Positions 40,872 to 50,443 are shown, numbered from the stretch's first letter. The stretch is 64,000 bases of DNA from Pelomonas sp051857475 (GCF_051857475.1 NZ_JBPZGZ010000003.1:806001-870000); one strand, 5' to 3'. Notes: generated from the letters alone by a model not told the origin. Numbers and translations: made by a program.

Positions 40872-41885
40872 CTATTTTGTGGAGTCGTCCAGATGGTAGC
40901 GGGTGATGCGCTCGACCTCGTTCTTCGAGCCCAGGGCCACGGCGACGCGCTCGTGCAGCTTGGTGGGCTTCAGATCCATGATGCGTTCCTGGCCATTGGT
41001 GGCCGCGCCACCGGCTTGCTCGACGAGGAAGGCCATGGGATTGGCCTCGTAAAGCAGGCGCAGCTTGCCGGGCTTGTCGGGCTCGCGCTGGTCCCAGGGG
41101 TAGATGAAGACGCCGCCGCGGGTCAGGATGCGGTGCACGTCGGCCACCATGCTGGCGACCCAGCGCATGTTGAAGTCCTTGGCGCGCGTGCCCGTGGAGC
41201 CGGCCAGGCATTCGTCGATGTAGCGGCGCATCGGCGGCGCCCAGTGGCGCATGTTGGACATGTTGATGGCGAATTCCTTGGTGTCCTCGGGAATGCGCAC
41301 CTCGTCCTGGGTCAGCACCCAGGAGCCGGTCTCGCGGTCCAACGTGAACATGGCGACGCCGTCGCCCACCGTCAGCACCAGCATGCTCTGCGGGCCGTAG
41401 ACGCAGTAGCCGGCCGCGGCTTGCTGCTTGCCGGGCTGCAGGAAGTCCTCGTCGCTGACGCCGCGCGAATGGCCCACCTTGCGCAGCACGCTGAAGATGG
41501 TGCCGATGGACACATTGACGTCGATGTTGCTCGAGCCGTCGAGCGGGTCGAACAGCAGCAGGTATTCGCCCTGGGGGTAGCGGTTGGGCACGACGTAGAT
41601 GCTGTCCATCTCCTCGCTGGCCATGGCCGCGAGATGACCGCCCCATTCGTTGGCCTCGATCAGCACCTCGTTGGCGATGATGTCCAGCTTCTTCTGCACC
41701 TCGCCCTGCACGTTCTCGCTGCCGGCGCTGCCCAGCACGCCGCCCAGGGCGCCCTTGTTGACGGCGATGGCGATGTGCTTGCAGGCACGCGCCACGACCT
41801 CGATGAGGAGGCGCAGCTCCTGCGGGATGTGGCCGTGCTCGCGCTGCTGCTCGACCAGGTACTGGGTCAGGGAGACGCGGCTCAT
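40872..41885 (-). CDS. fbp: Class 1 fructose-1,6-bisphosphatase
   Basis: 337 residues from ATG 41885 (AGGAG upstream). The metal and substrate site LLFDPLDGSSNIDVNVS is intact, as are GYCVYGPQSMLVLT and YEANPMAFLVEQAGG. It converts fructose 1,6-bisphosphate to fructose 6-phosphate in gluconeogenesis, in the cytoplasm, with Mg2+. It is last in the minus-strand run prfB-eamA-pepN-fbp. Its ribosome binding site lies in a predicted hairpin (41888-41922). Confidence 0.96.
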   Translation of the reverse strand: MSRVSLTQYLVEQQREHGHIPQELRLLIEVVARACKHIAIAVNKGALGGVLGSAGSENVQGEVQKKLDIIANEVLIEANEWGGHLAAMASEEMDSIYVVPNRYPQGEYLLLFDPLDGSSNIDVNVSIGTIFSVLRKVGHSRGVSDEDFLQPGKQQAAAGYCVYGPQSMLVLTVGDGVAMFTLDRETGSWVLTQDEVRIPEDTKEFAINMSNMRHWAPPMRRYIDECLAGSTGTRAKDFNMRWVASMVADVHRILTRGGVFIYPWDQREPDKPGKLRLLYEANPMAFLVEQAGGAATNGQERIMDLKPTKLHERVAVALGSKNEVERITRYHLDDSTK

Positions 41886-41887
41886 GC

Positions 41888-41940
41888 CTTCACTCCTGCC
41901 GGGCCGCCCCAAAGGAGTGAAGCGCCCCCTCGGGGGGCAG
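41888..41940 (-). repeat. Intergenic repeat with hairpin covering the fbp ribosome site
   Basis: In the mRNA sense, CTTCACTCCT (41922-41913) can pair perfectly with AGGAGTGAAG (41897-41888), which contains the fbp Shine-Dalgarno sequence, across a 15-nt loop. A second hairpin of C5/G5 type lies at 41924-41937. The loop segment TTGGGGCGGCCCGG recurs at about 61994 next to another operon gene. Confidence 0.6.
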
Positions 41941-41961
41941 CAAATGAAATTTGCGTGGGGG

Positions 41962-44631
41962 TCATGCTTTCTCTCCGGAGGCCAGGGCGCGCTCGACGAT
42001 CTCGCGCACGTCGCTGGACAGGTCGGGCTTGGCGGCCACACGGGCGACGGCTTCACGGGCGGCCGCGCGGTAGGGCTCGGCCAGCACCGCCCAGCGGTCC
42101 ATCGCACGGGCGATGCGGCTGGCGAGCTGCGGGTTGATGGCATCGACAGCCAGCACCTGGTCGGCCCAGAACACATAGCCCGCCGCGTCGGCACGGTGGA
42201 AGGCGGCCGGGTTGAACATGCACAGCGAGGCCAGCAGGCTGCGGGCGCGGTTGGGGTTCTTCAACGTGAAGTCGGCATGCTTGGTCAGGGCCTTGGCGCG
42301 GGCGAAGACACGGCCGTTGACCTCGGGCGCGCGGGCCTGCAGTGAGAACCACTTGTCCACGACCAGGGCGTCGTCCTTGAACAGCGCGTGGAAGCGCTCC
42401 AGCGCGGGAGTGGCCAGCTCGGCGCCGGCGTTGACCAGGGCTGCCAGTGCGCCCAGGCGCTCCGTCATGTTGGATGCGTCCTTGAAGCGCTGGTAGGCCT
42501 TGCCCGGCCAGACGGTGTCGCCGGTGGCCTGCGCGTCCAGCACGAGCATGGACAGGGCCAGGTTGGCCAGGGCGCGCTTGCCGGAAGAGACCGGATCGGG
42601 CGTGTAGCCGCCGGCGATCTGGTTGGCTTCGAAGGCCGCAGCCCAGTCGTCGCGCAGCGCGCTTGCGAGCTGGGTTTGCGCGGCCATGACGGCGGCATGA
42701 ATCGCTTGCGGGTCGACGACGTCGAGCTGCTCGGCGATATAGGCCTCGCCGGGCAGGGTCAGGGCCAGTTCCTTGAAGGCGGGGTCGAGCTCGGCGTGGT
42801 TGAGGATGCCGCGCATGGCCTCGATGAACACCGGGCTCAGCACCAGCGGCTGGCCGGCCCGCAGCGAATGCAGGATGCGGTTCAGCGCCAGGCGCTGGCC
42901 GGCTTCCCAGCGGTTGAACGGGTCGCTGTCGTGGCGCATCAGCACCATCAGGCCGGCGTCGGACAGGCCGTCGTCCAGCACCACGGGCGACGAGAAGCCG
43001 CGCAGCAGCGAAGGCACGGGCTCGCTGTCGATGTTCTCGAAGACGAAGGTCTGCTCGGCCTGGTCCAGCACCAGCACCTGCTCGGTGTCGCCGTTGGCGT
43101 TCAGGGCCAGAGCGACGCCGTGGCGGTCCAGCAGACCCATGACGATGGGCACGACCTGGGGCTGCTTGTCGGTCTGGCCGGGCGTGGCCGGTGTCGTCTG
43201 CGACAGGCGCAGCGTGAACGTACGCGCAGCGGCGTCATGCTCGCCGCGCAGGCTGACGCGCGGCGTGCCGGCCTGCGAGTACCAGCGCTTGAAGGTGTCC
43301 AGCCGGGTGCTGAGGGCCGAGCCGGGGTTGGCGTCGGCGATGGCCTGGGCGAAGTCGTCGCAGGTCACAGCCTGGCCGTCATGGCGCTCGAAATAGAGCT
43401 TCATGCCGGCCTCGAAGCCCTTGCGGCCGACCAGGGTCTGGTACATGCGCACGACCTCGGCACCCTTCTCGTAGACGGTAGCCGTGTAGAAGTTGTTGAT
43501 CTCGCTGTAGCTGTCCGGGCGCACCGGGTGGGCCATGGCGCCGCTGTCCTCGGGGAACTGCATGGCGCGCAGCTGGCGCACGTCCTGGATGCGGCAGACG
43601 GCGCGGGCCGACGGCGTGCCGGCCATGTCCATCGAGAACTCCTGGTCGCGGAAGACGGTCAGGCCTTCCTTCAGCGACAGCTGGAACCAGTCGCGGCAGG
43701 TGACGCGGTTGCCGGTCCAGTTGTGGAAATACTCGTGGGCGACGATGGACTCGATGCGGGCGAAGTCGACGTCCGTCGCGGTCGCGGGCGAGGCCAGCAG
43801 GGCGGACGTGTTGAAGATGTTCAGGCCCTTGTTCTCCATCGCGCCCATGTTGAAGTCGGACACGCCGACCACCATGAAGCGCTCCAGGTCCAGGGGCAGG
43901 CCGAAGCGGGCCTCGTCCCAGACGATGGAGGCGATCAGCGAGTTCATCGCATGCTCGGTCTTCTCCAGGTCGCCGCGGCGCACATAGACCTGTAGCAGAT
44001 GGTCCTTGCCGGCGCGGGTGCGGATGCGCTGCTCGCGTGCCACCAGGTCGCCGGCGACGACGGCGAACAGATAGCTGGGCTTGGGGAAGGGGTCGCTCCA
44101 GACCGCGAAGTGGCGACCGTTCTCCAGATTGCCGCTGTCGGTCAGGTTGCCGTTGGCCAGCAGGATGGGGAAGCGGGCCTTGTCGGCGCGCAGCGTGACC
44201 GTGTAGACGGCCATCACGTCCGGGCGGTCCAGGAAATAGGTGATGCGGCGGAAGCCCTCGGCCTCGCACTGCGTGAAGAAGCTGCCGCCCGAGGTGTAGA
44301 GGCCGGACAGGGCGGTGTTCTTCTCGGGGCAGATGGTGTTGCGGATCTCCAGCAGGAAGTCTTCGTCTGGCGGGTTGTCGATGACCAGCTCATGGCCTTC
44401 CTGACGGAAGGACACGCCGTTGCCGGCTATGAGGACGCGCAACAGGTTGAGCTCCTCGCCATGCAGGCGCAGCGGGCCGTGCTCGACCGAGCGGTTGCGC
44501 TCGACCTGCATCTTGCTCGTGACGATGGTCTTGGCCGGATCGAGATCGAAGGTCAGGTCGACCTTGCGGATCCAGAACGCCGGCTGCTGGTAATCCAGGC
44601 GTTGGATCAGGGTGGCAGTACCTTCACGCAT
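41962..44631 (-). CDS. pepN: Aminopeptidase N
   Basis: 889 residues, normal for bacterial PepN. Exopeptidase motif GAMENKGLNIFN and zinc site HEYFHNWTGNRVTCRDWF with the following Glu in SLKEGLTVFRD are intact. The C-terminal helical ERAP-like domain is complete (ends VREIVERALASGEKA). It trims N-terminal residues from peptides in the cytoplasm. AAGGAAA precedes the ATG; the eamA-like gene lies 11 nt upstream, so they are co-transcribed. Confidence 0.97.
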   Translation of the reverse strand: MREGTATLIQRLDYQQPAFWIRKVDLTFDLDPAKTIVTSKMQVERNRSVEHGPLRLHGEELNLLRVLIAGNGVSFRQEGHELVIDNPPDEDFLLEIRNTICPEKNTALSGLYTSGGSFFTQCEAEGFRRITYFLDRPDVMAVYTVTLRADKARFPILLANGNLTDSGNLENGRHFAVWSDPFPKPSYLFAVVAGDLVAREQRIRTRAGKDHLLQVYVRRGDLEKTEHAMNSLIASIVWDEARFGLPLDLERFMVVGVSDFNMGAMENKGLNIFNTSALLASPATATDVDFARIESIVAHEYFHNWTGNRVTCRDWFQLSLKEGLTVFRDQEFSMDMAGTPSARAVCRIQDVRQLRAMQFPEDSGAMAHPVRPDSYSEINNFYTATVYEKGAEVVRMYQTLVGRKGFEAGMKLYFERHDGQAVTCDDFAQAIADANPGSALSTRLDTFKRWYSQAGTPRVSLRGEHDAAARTFTLRLSQTTPATPGQTDKQPQVVPIVMGLLDRHGVALALNANGDTEQVLVLDQAEQTFVFENIDSEPVPSLLRGFSSPVVLDDGLSDAGLMVLMRHDSDPFNRWEAGQRLALNRILHSLRAGQPLVLSPVFIEAMRGILNHAELDPAFKELALTLPGEAYIAEQLDVVDPQAIHAAVMAAQTQLASALRDDWAAAFEANQIAGGYTPDPVSSGKRALANLALSMLVLDAQATGDTVWPGKAYQRFKDASNMTERLGALAALVNAGAELATPALERFHALFKDDALVVDKWFSLQARAPEVNGRVFARAKALTKHADFTLKNPNRARSLLASLCMFNPAAFHRADAAGYVFWADQVLAVDAINPQLASRIARAMDRWAVLAEPYRAAAREAVARVAAKPDLSSDVREIVERALASGEKA

Positions 44632-44642
44632 GAGGTTTCCTT

Positions 44643-45086
44643 TTAATGGGCCGGTCGGTTGCCCGACAGCAGCCAGATGCCGGCCAGGCAGAGCACCAGG
44701 CCGGCGAATTGCTTGAGGCTCACGGCCTCCTTGAAGACCATCATGCCGATGATCAGCAGCGCGCCTGTGACGACGGCGGCCGACAGCACGAAGGCGCTGG
44801 ACAGCGATCCGCCCGCCCGGTAGGCGAGCAGAAAGCCCAGCTCGATCAGCACGATGGCGACGGCCACGCCCCAGACCGCCCCGCCCAGCTCACCCGCGGC
44901 CTGCGCCAGGGGCGCCTGCAACGGGAAAAGCAGGAAGAGAGGCAGGCTGAGAGCCGCCGCACCGAGATAGAAGGCGATCAGCGCCAGCACCGGATGGGCG
45001 CCGGGCGCGACCTGTTTCTGCATGAAGTGGTAGAGCACCTGGCCGGTGATGGCGACGGCCATGGCCAGGGCAAAACCGGTCTTCAT
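44643..45086 (-). CDS. Half-size EamA/EmrE-like transporter
   Basis: 147 residues with four to five membrane helices, the size of one EamA repeat or an SMR protein. GALLIIGMMVFKEAVSLKQFAGLVLCLAGI is the conserved EamA end: a Gly-rich helix, Glu, then a final helix. It probably works as a dimer. Substrate unknown. The ATG shares its A with the prfB stop (TGATG), so translation is coupled to release factor 2. Confidence 0.82.
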   Translation of the reverse strand: MKTGFALAMAVAITGQVLYHFMQKQVAPGAHPVLALIAFYLGAAALSLPLFLLFPLQAPLAQAAGELGGAVWGVAVAIVLIELGFLLAYRAGGSLSSAFVLSAAVVTGALLIIGMMVFKEAVSLKQFAGLVLCLAGIWLLSGNRPAH

Positions 45087-46190
45087 CAGATGCCCTGTTT
45101 CAAGGACTCGGTGATGAACTGGTCGAGATCGCCGTCCAGCACTTTCTGCGTCGCCGAGGTCTCGTAGTTGGTGCGCAGGTCCTTGATGCGGCTCTGGTCC
45201 AGCACATAGGAGCGGATCTGGTGGCCCCAGCCGACGTCGGTCTTGGTGTCTTCCAGCTTCTGCTGTTCTTCCATGCGCTTCTTCATCTCATGGTCGTACA
45301 GGCGCGAACGCAGGCGGCGCCAGGCGACGTCGCGGTTGCTGTGCTGGCTGCGGCCGTCCTGGCATTGCACGACGATGCCGGTTGGGATGTGCGTCAGGCG
45401 CACGGCCGAGTCGGTCTTGTTGATGTGCTGGCCGCCAGCGCCGCTGGCGCGGAAGGTGTCGGTGCGCACATCGGCCGGGTTGATGTCGATCTCGATCGAG
45501 TCATCCACCTCGGGGTAGACGAACAGCGACGCGAAGGACGTGTGGCGGCCGCCGGACGAGTCAAAGGGGCTCTTGCGCACCAGGCGGTGCACGCCGGTCT
45601 CGGTGCGCAGCAGGCCGAAGGCGTACTCGCCCTCGACCTTGATGGTGGCGCTCTTGATGCCAGCCACGTCGCCCGGCGTCTCGTCTTCCATCGTGGCCTT
45701 GAAGCCCTTGCGCTCGGCGTACTTCAGGTACTGGCGCAGCAGCATGCCGGCCCAGTCGCAGGCCTCGGTGCCGCCGGCACCGGCCTGGATGTCGATGAAG
45801 CAGTTCAGCGGGTCGGCCGGGTTGTTGAACATGCGGCGGAACTCGAGTTCCTCGACCTTGGCCTGCAGGGCGGCCGCGTCGGCCTCGATGGCCAGCATGC
45901 CGGTCTCGTCGCCTTCCTCGCGGCTCATCTCGAAGAGCTCGGCGTTGTCCGCCAGCGAGGAAGTCAGGTGCGTGATCGTGTCGACCACGGTTTCCAGCGT
46001 GCGCTTTTCCTTGCCCAGTTCCTGGGCGCGCTTGGGGTCGTTCCAGACGTTGGGGTTCTCGAGCGACGCGTTGACTTCGTTCAGGCGCAGGGCCTTGCGA
46101 TCGAAGTCAAAGATACCCCCTTAGCGCGTCGGTACGCGCTGCGAGGTCGGCGAGGCTGTTGCCGATTTGGTTGATGTGTTCGATGTCCAT
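45086..46190 (-). CDS. prfB: Peptide chain release factor 2, programmed +1 frameshift
   Basis: The product is made from two frames. Codons 1-27 run from ATG 46190 to 46110. A TGA at 46109-46107 then stops the zero frame. Skipping T46109 continues through 46108-45086. The total is 367 residues, the family length. The stop-recognition tripeptide SPF (RKSPFDSSGGRH) and the catalytic GGQ (SGAGGQHINKT) are present. RF2 releases peptides at UGA and UAA, and low RF2 raises frameshifting, giving autoregulation. Confidence 0.97.
46106..46121 (-). promoter_or_regulatory. prfB +1 frameshift signal
   Basis: Minus strand AGGGGGTATCTTTGAC: a Shine-Dalgarno-like AGGGGG three bases before the CTT codon, then TGA followed by C (the weak stop context). 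This is the classical RF2 recoding site. Confidence 0.96.
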
Positions 46191-46299
46191 GGAGGGCACG
46201 CGGGTCAAAAGGGGGAGATTTTCGCATGGCGAGCAGGCAAACTCCGGGCCGCCGGGGACGAGACTGCCGCAGGCAGCGCCCGGTGGGAGCTCCAACCAC

Positions 46300-48474
46300 A
46301 TGCGCCTGATGTCTTCATGCCGCGCGCTGGCCAACACGGCCGCGCTCGCCACCAGCCTGATCTGGGCCACCAGCCCGGCCCTGGCCGACACCGCCACGCC
46401 GCCGGTCGCGGCCAAGAAGCCTCGCGACGTCAGCGTCCACGGCGATCGCCGCATCGACGACTATTTCTGGCTGCGCGAGAAAGACGATCCCGAGGTGCAG
46501 GCCCATCTGAAGGCAGAGGCGGCCTACGCGGAGGCCTGGTTCAAGCCCCATGAGGCGGCCACCGAGAAGCTGTTCGAGGAGATGAAGGGCCGCGTGCAGC
46601 AGCGCGACACGGCCACGCCGCAGCGCCAGGGGCGCTACTGGTACAGCTCCCGCACCGAGGTGGGCCTGCAATACCCCATCTTCTTCCGCCGCGCGGCCCA
46701 AGGCCCCGAACGGGCCGACAACCCGCAGGCGCCCGAGCAGCTGCTGCTCGACATGAACGAGCTGGCCAAGACGCGCAAATTCGTCAACCTGAACGGCATG
46801 GCCGTCAGCCCCGACGACAAGCTGCTGGCCTATGGCGTGGACAGCAGCGGCGCCCGCGACTTCGAGCTGCATGTGCGCGACATCGCCACCGGCGAGGACC
46901 GCGTGGTGTCGACGACGCCGCATGCCGATGCCTTCGTCTGGGCGACCGACAGCAAGACGCTGTTCTACATCCGCCACAACGAAGCCCGCCGCTCCCACCA
47001 GTTGTGGCGCCACCGCCTCGGTGCGACGGCGGGCGACGTGCTGGTGCACGAGGAGCCCAGCGAGCTCTTCAACCTGGGGCTGATCAAGTCCCTGGACGGC
47101 CGCACGCTGATGCTGGGCTCGATGTCCAAGGACACGCTGGACTGGCGGGTGCTGCCGGCCGACCAGCCGCAGGGCCGCTGGCGCGAGGTGCTGCCGCGCG
47201 TGGACGGCCAGCAGTCCGCCGTCACGCCTTTTGGCCGCGAAATGCTGGTGCGCATCAATGACCGTGGCGTGAACTACCGGCTGCTGCGGCTGCCGATGAA
47301 GCCAGGGCAGGGCGCCCTGCTCAACGCCAGGGATCTGCGCAACGCGCGTGAGCTGATCGCGCACCGCGACGACGCCATGATCGAGCAGGCGATGGTGTTC
47401 AAGACCCATGCCGTGGCCCAGATCCGCGAAGGCGGCTCGGTCAAGCTGCGCATCTATCCCTTGGCCGGCGGCCCCTCGCGCGAGGTGGCGTTCAACGAGG
47501 TGGCCTACAACGCCGTGCTCGGCAGCCAGCGCGAGTTCGATGCCCCGCGGGTGCGCTTTGCCTACAACTCCCTGACCACGCCGACCAGCACCTACGAAGC
47601 CGACCTGGCGACGGGCAAGCTGGAACTGCTGAAGGTGGCGCCGGTGCAGGGTGGCTATGACGCCAGCCTCTATGCCAGCGAACGCGTCTGGGTGACGGCG
47701 GCCGACGGCACCAAGGTGCCGGTCAGCCTGGTCTACCGCAAGGACAAGCGCAAGAGCGGTCCGCAGCCGCTGCTGCTCTACGGCTATGGCAGCTACGGCT
47801 TCCCCAACGACCCGCGCTTTGCCAGCTCGCGCCTGTCGCTGCTGGACCGCGGCGTCATCTATGCCATCGCCCACATCCGCGGCGGTGGCGACCTGGGACG
47901 GCGTTGGTACCTGGACGGCAAGCTCGGCAAGAAGATGAACACCTTCACCGACTTCGTCGCCTGCGCCGAGGCCCTGGTGGCCCAGGGCTATACCCAGCCC
48001 AGCCAGCTCGTCATCCAGGGCGGCAGCGCGGGGGGGCTGTTGATGGGGGCCGTGACCAATCTGCGCCCCGACCTCTTCAAGGCTGTGGTCGCCCAGGTGC
48101 CCTTTGTGGACGTCATCAACACCATGCTGGATGCCAGCCTGCCGCTGACGACCGAGGAATACATCGAATGGGGCAACCCGAACAAGGCCGATGAGTACGC
48201 CTGGATGCGCGCCTACAGCCCCTATGACAACCTGAAGCCCGCGGCCTATCCGGCCGTGCTGGCCAAGACCGCCATCAACGACAGCCAGGTGCCCTACTGG
48301 GAGGCGGCCAAATACGTGGCCAAGCTGCGCACGCTGAACAGCAGCAGCGGCCCGGTGCTGTTCGACATCAACATGACGGCCGGCCATGGCGGCGCCTCGG
48401 GCCGCTTCGACGCCCTGAAGGAAACGGCGCGCACCTATGCCTTCATGCTGCAGCAGTGGGGACTGCTGGAGTGA
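46300..48474 (+). CDS. ptrB: Prolyl oligopeptidase family protein (oligopeptidase B-like), exported
   Basis: 724 residues from ATG 46300. An N-terminal signal peptide is evident (TAALATSLIWATSPALA then DTAT), so the enzyme should be periplasmic. A beta-propeller follows (about 75-430), and then the alpha/beta-hydrolase with the nucleophile Ser in QGGSAGGLLMG, Asp in INDSQVPYWEA and His in TAGHGGASGRF. It cleaves peptides, in oligopeptidase B after basic residues. Divergent from prfB. Stop overlaps the DUF4212 gene start. Confidence 0.9.
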   Translation: MRLMSSCRALANTAALATSLIWATSPALADTATPPVAAKKPRDVSVHGDRRIDDYFWLREKDDPEVQAHLKAEAAYAEAWFKPHEAATEKLFEEMKGRVQQRDTATPQRQGRYWYSSRTEVGLQYPIFFRRAAQGPERADNPQAPEQLLLDMNELAKTRKFVNLNGMAVSPDDKLLAYGVDSSGARDFELHVRDIATGEDRVVSTTPHADAFVWATDSKTLFYIRHNEARRSHQLWRHRLGATAGDVLVHEEPSELFNLGLIKSLDGRTLMLGSMSKDTLDWRVLPADQPQGRWREVLPRVDGQQSAVTPFGREMLVRINDRGVNYRLLRLPMKPGQGALLNARDLRNARELIAHRDDAMIEQAMVFKTHAVAQIREGGSVKLRIYPLAGGPSREVAFNEVAYNAVLGSQREFDAPRVRFAYNSLTTPTSTYEADLATGKLELLKVAPVQGGYDASLYASERVWVTAADGTKVPVSLVYRKDKRKSGPQPLLLYGYGSYGFPNDPRFASSRLSLLDRGVIYAIAHIRGGGDLGRRWYLDGKLGKKMNTFTDFVACAEALVAQGYTQPSQLVIQGGSAGGLLMGAVTNLRPDLFKAVVAQVPFVDVINTMLDASLPLTTEEYIEWGNPNKADEYAWMRAYSPYDNLKPAAYPAVLAKTAINDSQVPYWEAAKYVAKLRTLNSSSGPVLFDINMTAGHGGASGRFDALKETARTYAFMLQQWGLLE

Positions 48475-48728
48475 GCGACACCTACTGGCGCCGCACGCGC
48501 CGGCTCACGGTCAAGCTGTTGCTGGCCTGGGCCGTCGTCGCGTTCGCGCCGGTGTTCTTCGCCCGCGAGCTCAGCGTGGAGGTGTTCGGCTGGCCGCTGG
48601 CTTTCTGGCTGGCTTCGCAGGGCGCGCTGCTGGGCTTCTGCGCCATCGTTGTCATCTATGCCCGCGCGATGGACAGGCTGGAGGCCGAGCCGCCTGTGGA
48701 AATCAGCGAACCGCCGCCTCGCCCCTGA
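48471..48728 (+). CDS. DUF4212 membrane protein (solute:sodium symporter small-subunit type)
   Basis: 85 residues from GTG 48471. It has the DUF4212 pattern YWRRTRRLTVKLLLAWAVVAF with two membrane spans (about 18-35 and 46-66). In other bacteria this gene precedes a large sodium:solute symporter of the acetate/lactate type. Here the next gene is an opposite-strand binding protein and no symporter is present, so it appears orphaned. It overlaps the ptrB stop (GTGA) and the 3' end of the binding-protein gene by 26 bp. Confidence 0.85.
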   Translation: MSDTYWRRTRRLTVKLLLAWAVVAFAPVFFARELSVEVFGWPLAFWLASQGALLGFCAIVVIYARAMDRLEAEPPVEISEPPPRP

Positions 48729-49500
48729 ACAGCCGCCGCGTCTCGGCCTCGCCGACGTGGCGCTGGTAGATGGCGACGACCCGGCCCTCGCGCTTGAGCA
48801 TCTCCAGGTGGCGGGTCAACTGCTGCAGGTCGTCGTCGGCCACATGCTGGCGGTTCACATAGATGCCGATGGGCTCGGGCAGGGACTCGGGCAGGTCCAC
48901 GAGGGTGATCTGCGCCGGCAGCAGGCCGTCCTGGCGCTGCTTGACGTGGATGACGCTGGGGATCAGCGCCGCCCGGATCCGGCCGGCGCTCAGCTTGGCG
49001 GCGAGGTTGTCGAAGTCGGACGATTGTTCGGCCTGGCGCGAGACCAGCATGGCGTTGATCAGCTCATCCAGCTTCGGGCTCAGGCGCACGCCGCGCACGA
49101 CGCCGAGCTTGAGCTCGGGCATGCGGCGCAATTCGTCCAGCGTGCGCGGCACGGGCTCGCCAAGCACGATGAGGTCCTGCTCGGCATAGGCATAGGGCAG
49201 GAACTGGCCGATGCGGTCGCGGTCGGGGGCGCGCATGACCGAGGTGATGATGTCCAGCTGGCCCTGCTCGAACTCCAGCAGCACGCGGGCGCGTGGGCGG
49301 CCCACCAGCTTGAGCTTGCAGCCGCTGCGCTGCGACAGCTCGGCGATCAGCTCGGGCACGATGCCCATCCACAGGCCGTCGCGCTGGTAGGCGCCGTAGC
49401 CGAGCTCGGACACGCCGACCTGCAGCTCGCGTGAGCAGGCCATCGCGCCCTGCGCCAGGGCCAGCGTCAGCAGGCAGAAGAGGGCTCGGGCCAGCCGCAT
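48703..49500 (-). CDS. Periplasmic amino-acid-type substrate-binding protein (SBP_bac_3)
   Basis: 265 residues. Signal peptide ending AQGAMA before CSRELQ. The fold matches family 3 solute-binding proteins: QVGVSELGYGAY, GIVPELIAELSQRSGCKL, LDIITSVMRAPDRDR. No permease or ATPase is adjacent, so it may serve as a sensor or work with a distant transporter. It precedes no other gene on its strand but follows the hydrolase gene by 2 nt, suggesting a two-gene operon. Confidence 0.82.
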   Translation of the reverse strand: MRLARALFCLLTLALAQGAMACSRELQVGVSELGYGAYQRDGLWMGIVPELIAELSQRSGCKLKLVGRPRARVLLEFEQGQLDIITSVMRAPDRDRIGQFLPYAYAEQDLIVLGEPVPRTLDELRRMPELKLGVVRGVRLSPKLDELINAMLVSRQAEQSSDFDNLAAKLSAGRIRAALIPSVIHVKQRQDGLLPAQITLVDLPESLPEPIGIYVNRQHVADDDLQQLTRHLEMLKREGRVVAIYQRHVGEAETRRLFRGEAAVR

Positions 49501-49502
49501 GC

Positions 49503-50399
49503 TCAGGCCAGGAAGGCTTCGATGGCCGCGGCCAGGGCTTCGGGCTGGTCGTGGTGCAGCATGTGGCCGGCGTCCTGCAGCACGGTCTGCTTCAGGTCGG
49601 GCACCAGGGCGAGCCGGGCTTCGAAGTCGGCGCGCGGATAGCGCGTGCCCCAGAAACGCGTCAGCTGGTCGTCGCTGCCCTCGACCCACAGCGTCGGCGC
49701 GGCGATGCGCTGCCAGCAGGCCAGCACCTCGGCCTTGCGGTAGAGCATGGGGTTGGCCAGCTTGTGGGCCGGGTCGGCATTGAGCTGGAAGCCGTCCGGC
49801 GTTTCGCGCGACCAGTGCTGGGCCAGCCAGCCGGCCTTGTCGGCGGCCAGGCGGGGGTTGTTCTTGCGCAGCCGCTCGGCCACGTCGGACAGCGTGGCGT
49901 AAGGTCGCAGCGACGGCGGGTCCTTGAGCTCGTCCAGCCACTTGGCCAGGCGCTCGGGCGCGGCGGCGGGGGCGATGTCGGGCATGCCGAAGCCTTCGAG
50001 ATTGATGAGGCGACGTATGCGCTGCGGACGAACCCCGGCATAGCTCATGGCCACATTGCCGCCCATGCTGTGGCCCAGCAGGTCCACGGGTGCATCGGGG
50101 CTCAATGCATCGAGCAGGGCGTCGAGGTCGCCGAGGTAGTCGGGAAACCAGTAGCAGTCGGCACCCGTCGTCTCGCTGAGGCCGAAGCCGCGCCAGTCCA
50201 GGGCGATGACCTCGCGCTCGTCCTTCAGCGCATCAACGACGAACTGGAAGGAGGCGCCGACGTCCATCCAGCCATGCACCATGACCAGGGGCAGCCGGCC
50301 CGGCAAGGGCTGACCCCAGCGCAGGATGTGGTGGCGCAGGCCGCGCAGGGCCAGGAATTCGCTGCGATGGACGCGGCGCGGGGTGTAGACATCGGGCAT
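49503..50399 (-). CDS. Alpha/beta hydrolase
   Basis: About 298 residues. Nucleophile Ser in LLGHSMGGNVAM, oxyanion region VMVHGWMDVG, catalytic Asp region VEGSDDQLTRFW and His in QDAGHMLHHDQPE. It is a cytoplasmic esterase/hydrolase of the epoxide-hydrolase-like group with no export signal. Substrate unknown. ATG 50399 is preferred; an alternative GTG at 50417 adds six residues. Divergent from the GNAT gene. Confidence 0.88.
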   Translation of the reverse strand: MPDVYTPRRVHRSEFLALRGLRHHILRWGQPLPGRLPLVMVHGWMDVGASFQFVVDALKDEREVIALDWRGFGLSETTGADCYWFPDYLGDLDALLDALSPDAPVDLLGHSMGGNVAMSYAGVRPQRIRRLINLEGFGMPDIAPAAAPERLAKWLDELKDPPSLRPYATLSDVAERLRKNNPRLAADKAGWLAQHWSRETPDGFQLNADPAHKLANPMLYRKAEVLACWQRIAAPTLWVEGSDDQLTRFWGTRYPRADFEARLALVPDLKQTVLQDAGHMLHHDQPEALAAAIEAFLA

Positions 50400-50443
50400 A
50401 TCCGCACTGTAGGACACGGCAGTGCGCCGACAATGGGGTCATC

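Noticed and set aside
42388..43995. A 535-codon plus-strand frame opposite pepN
   Set aside because: Composition is shadow-like, and pepN on the minus strand is complete and unmistakable.
46159..46300. Longer start for oligopeptidase B at 46159
   Set aside because: It would run antisense through the prfB start and hide the signal peptide; ATG 46300 gives a proper export signal.
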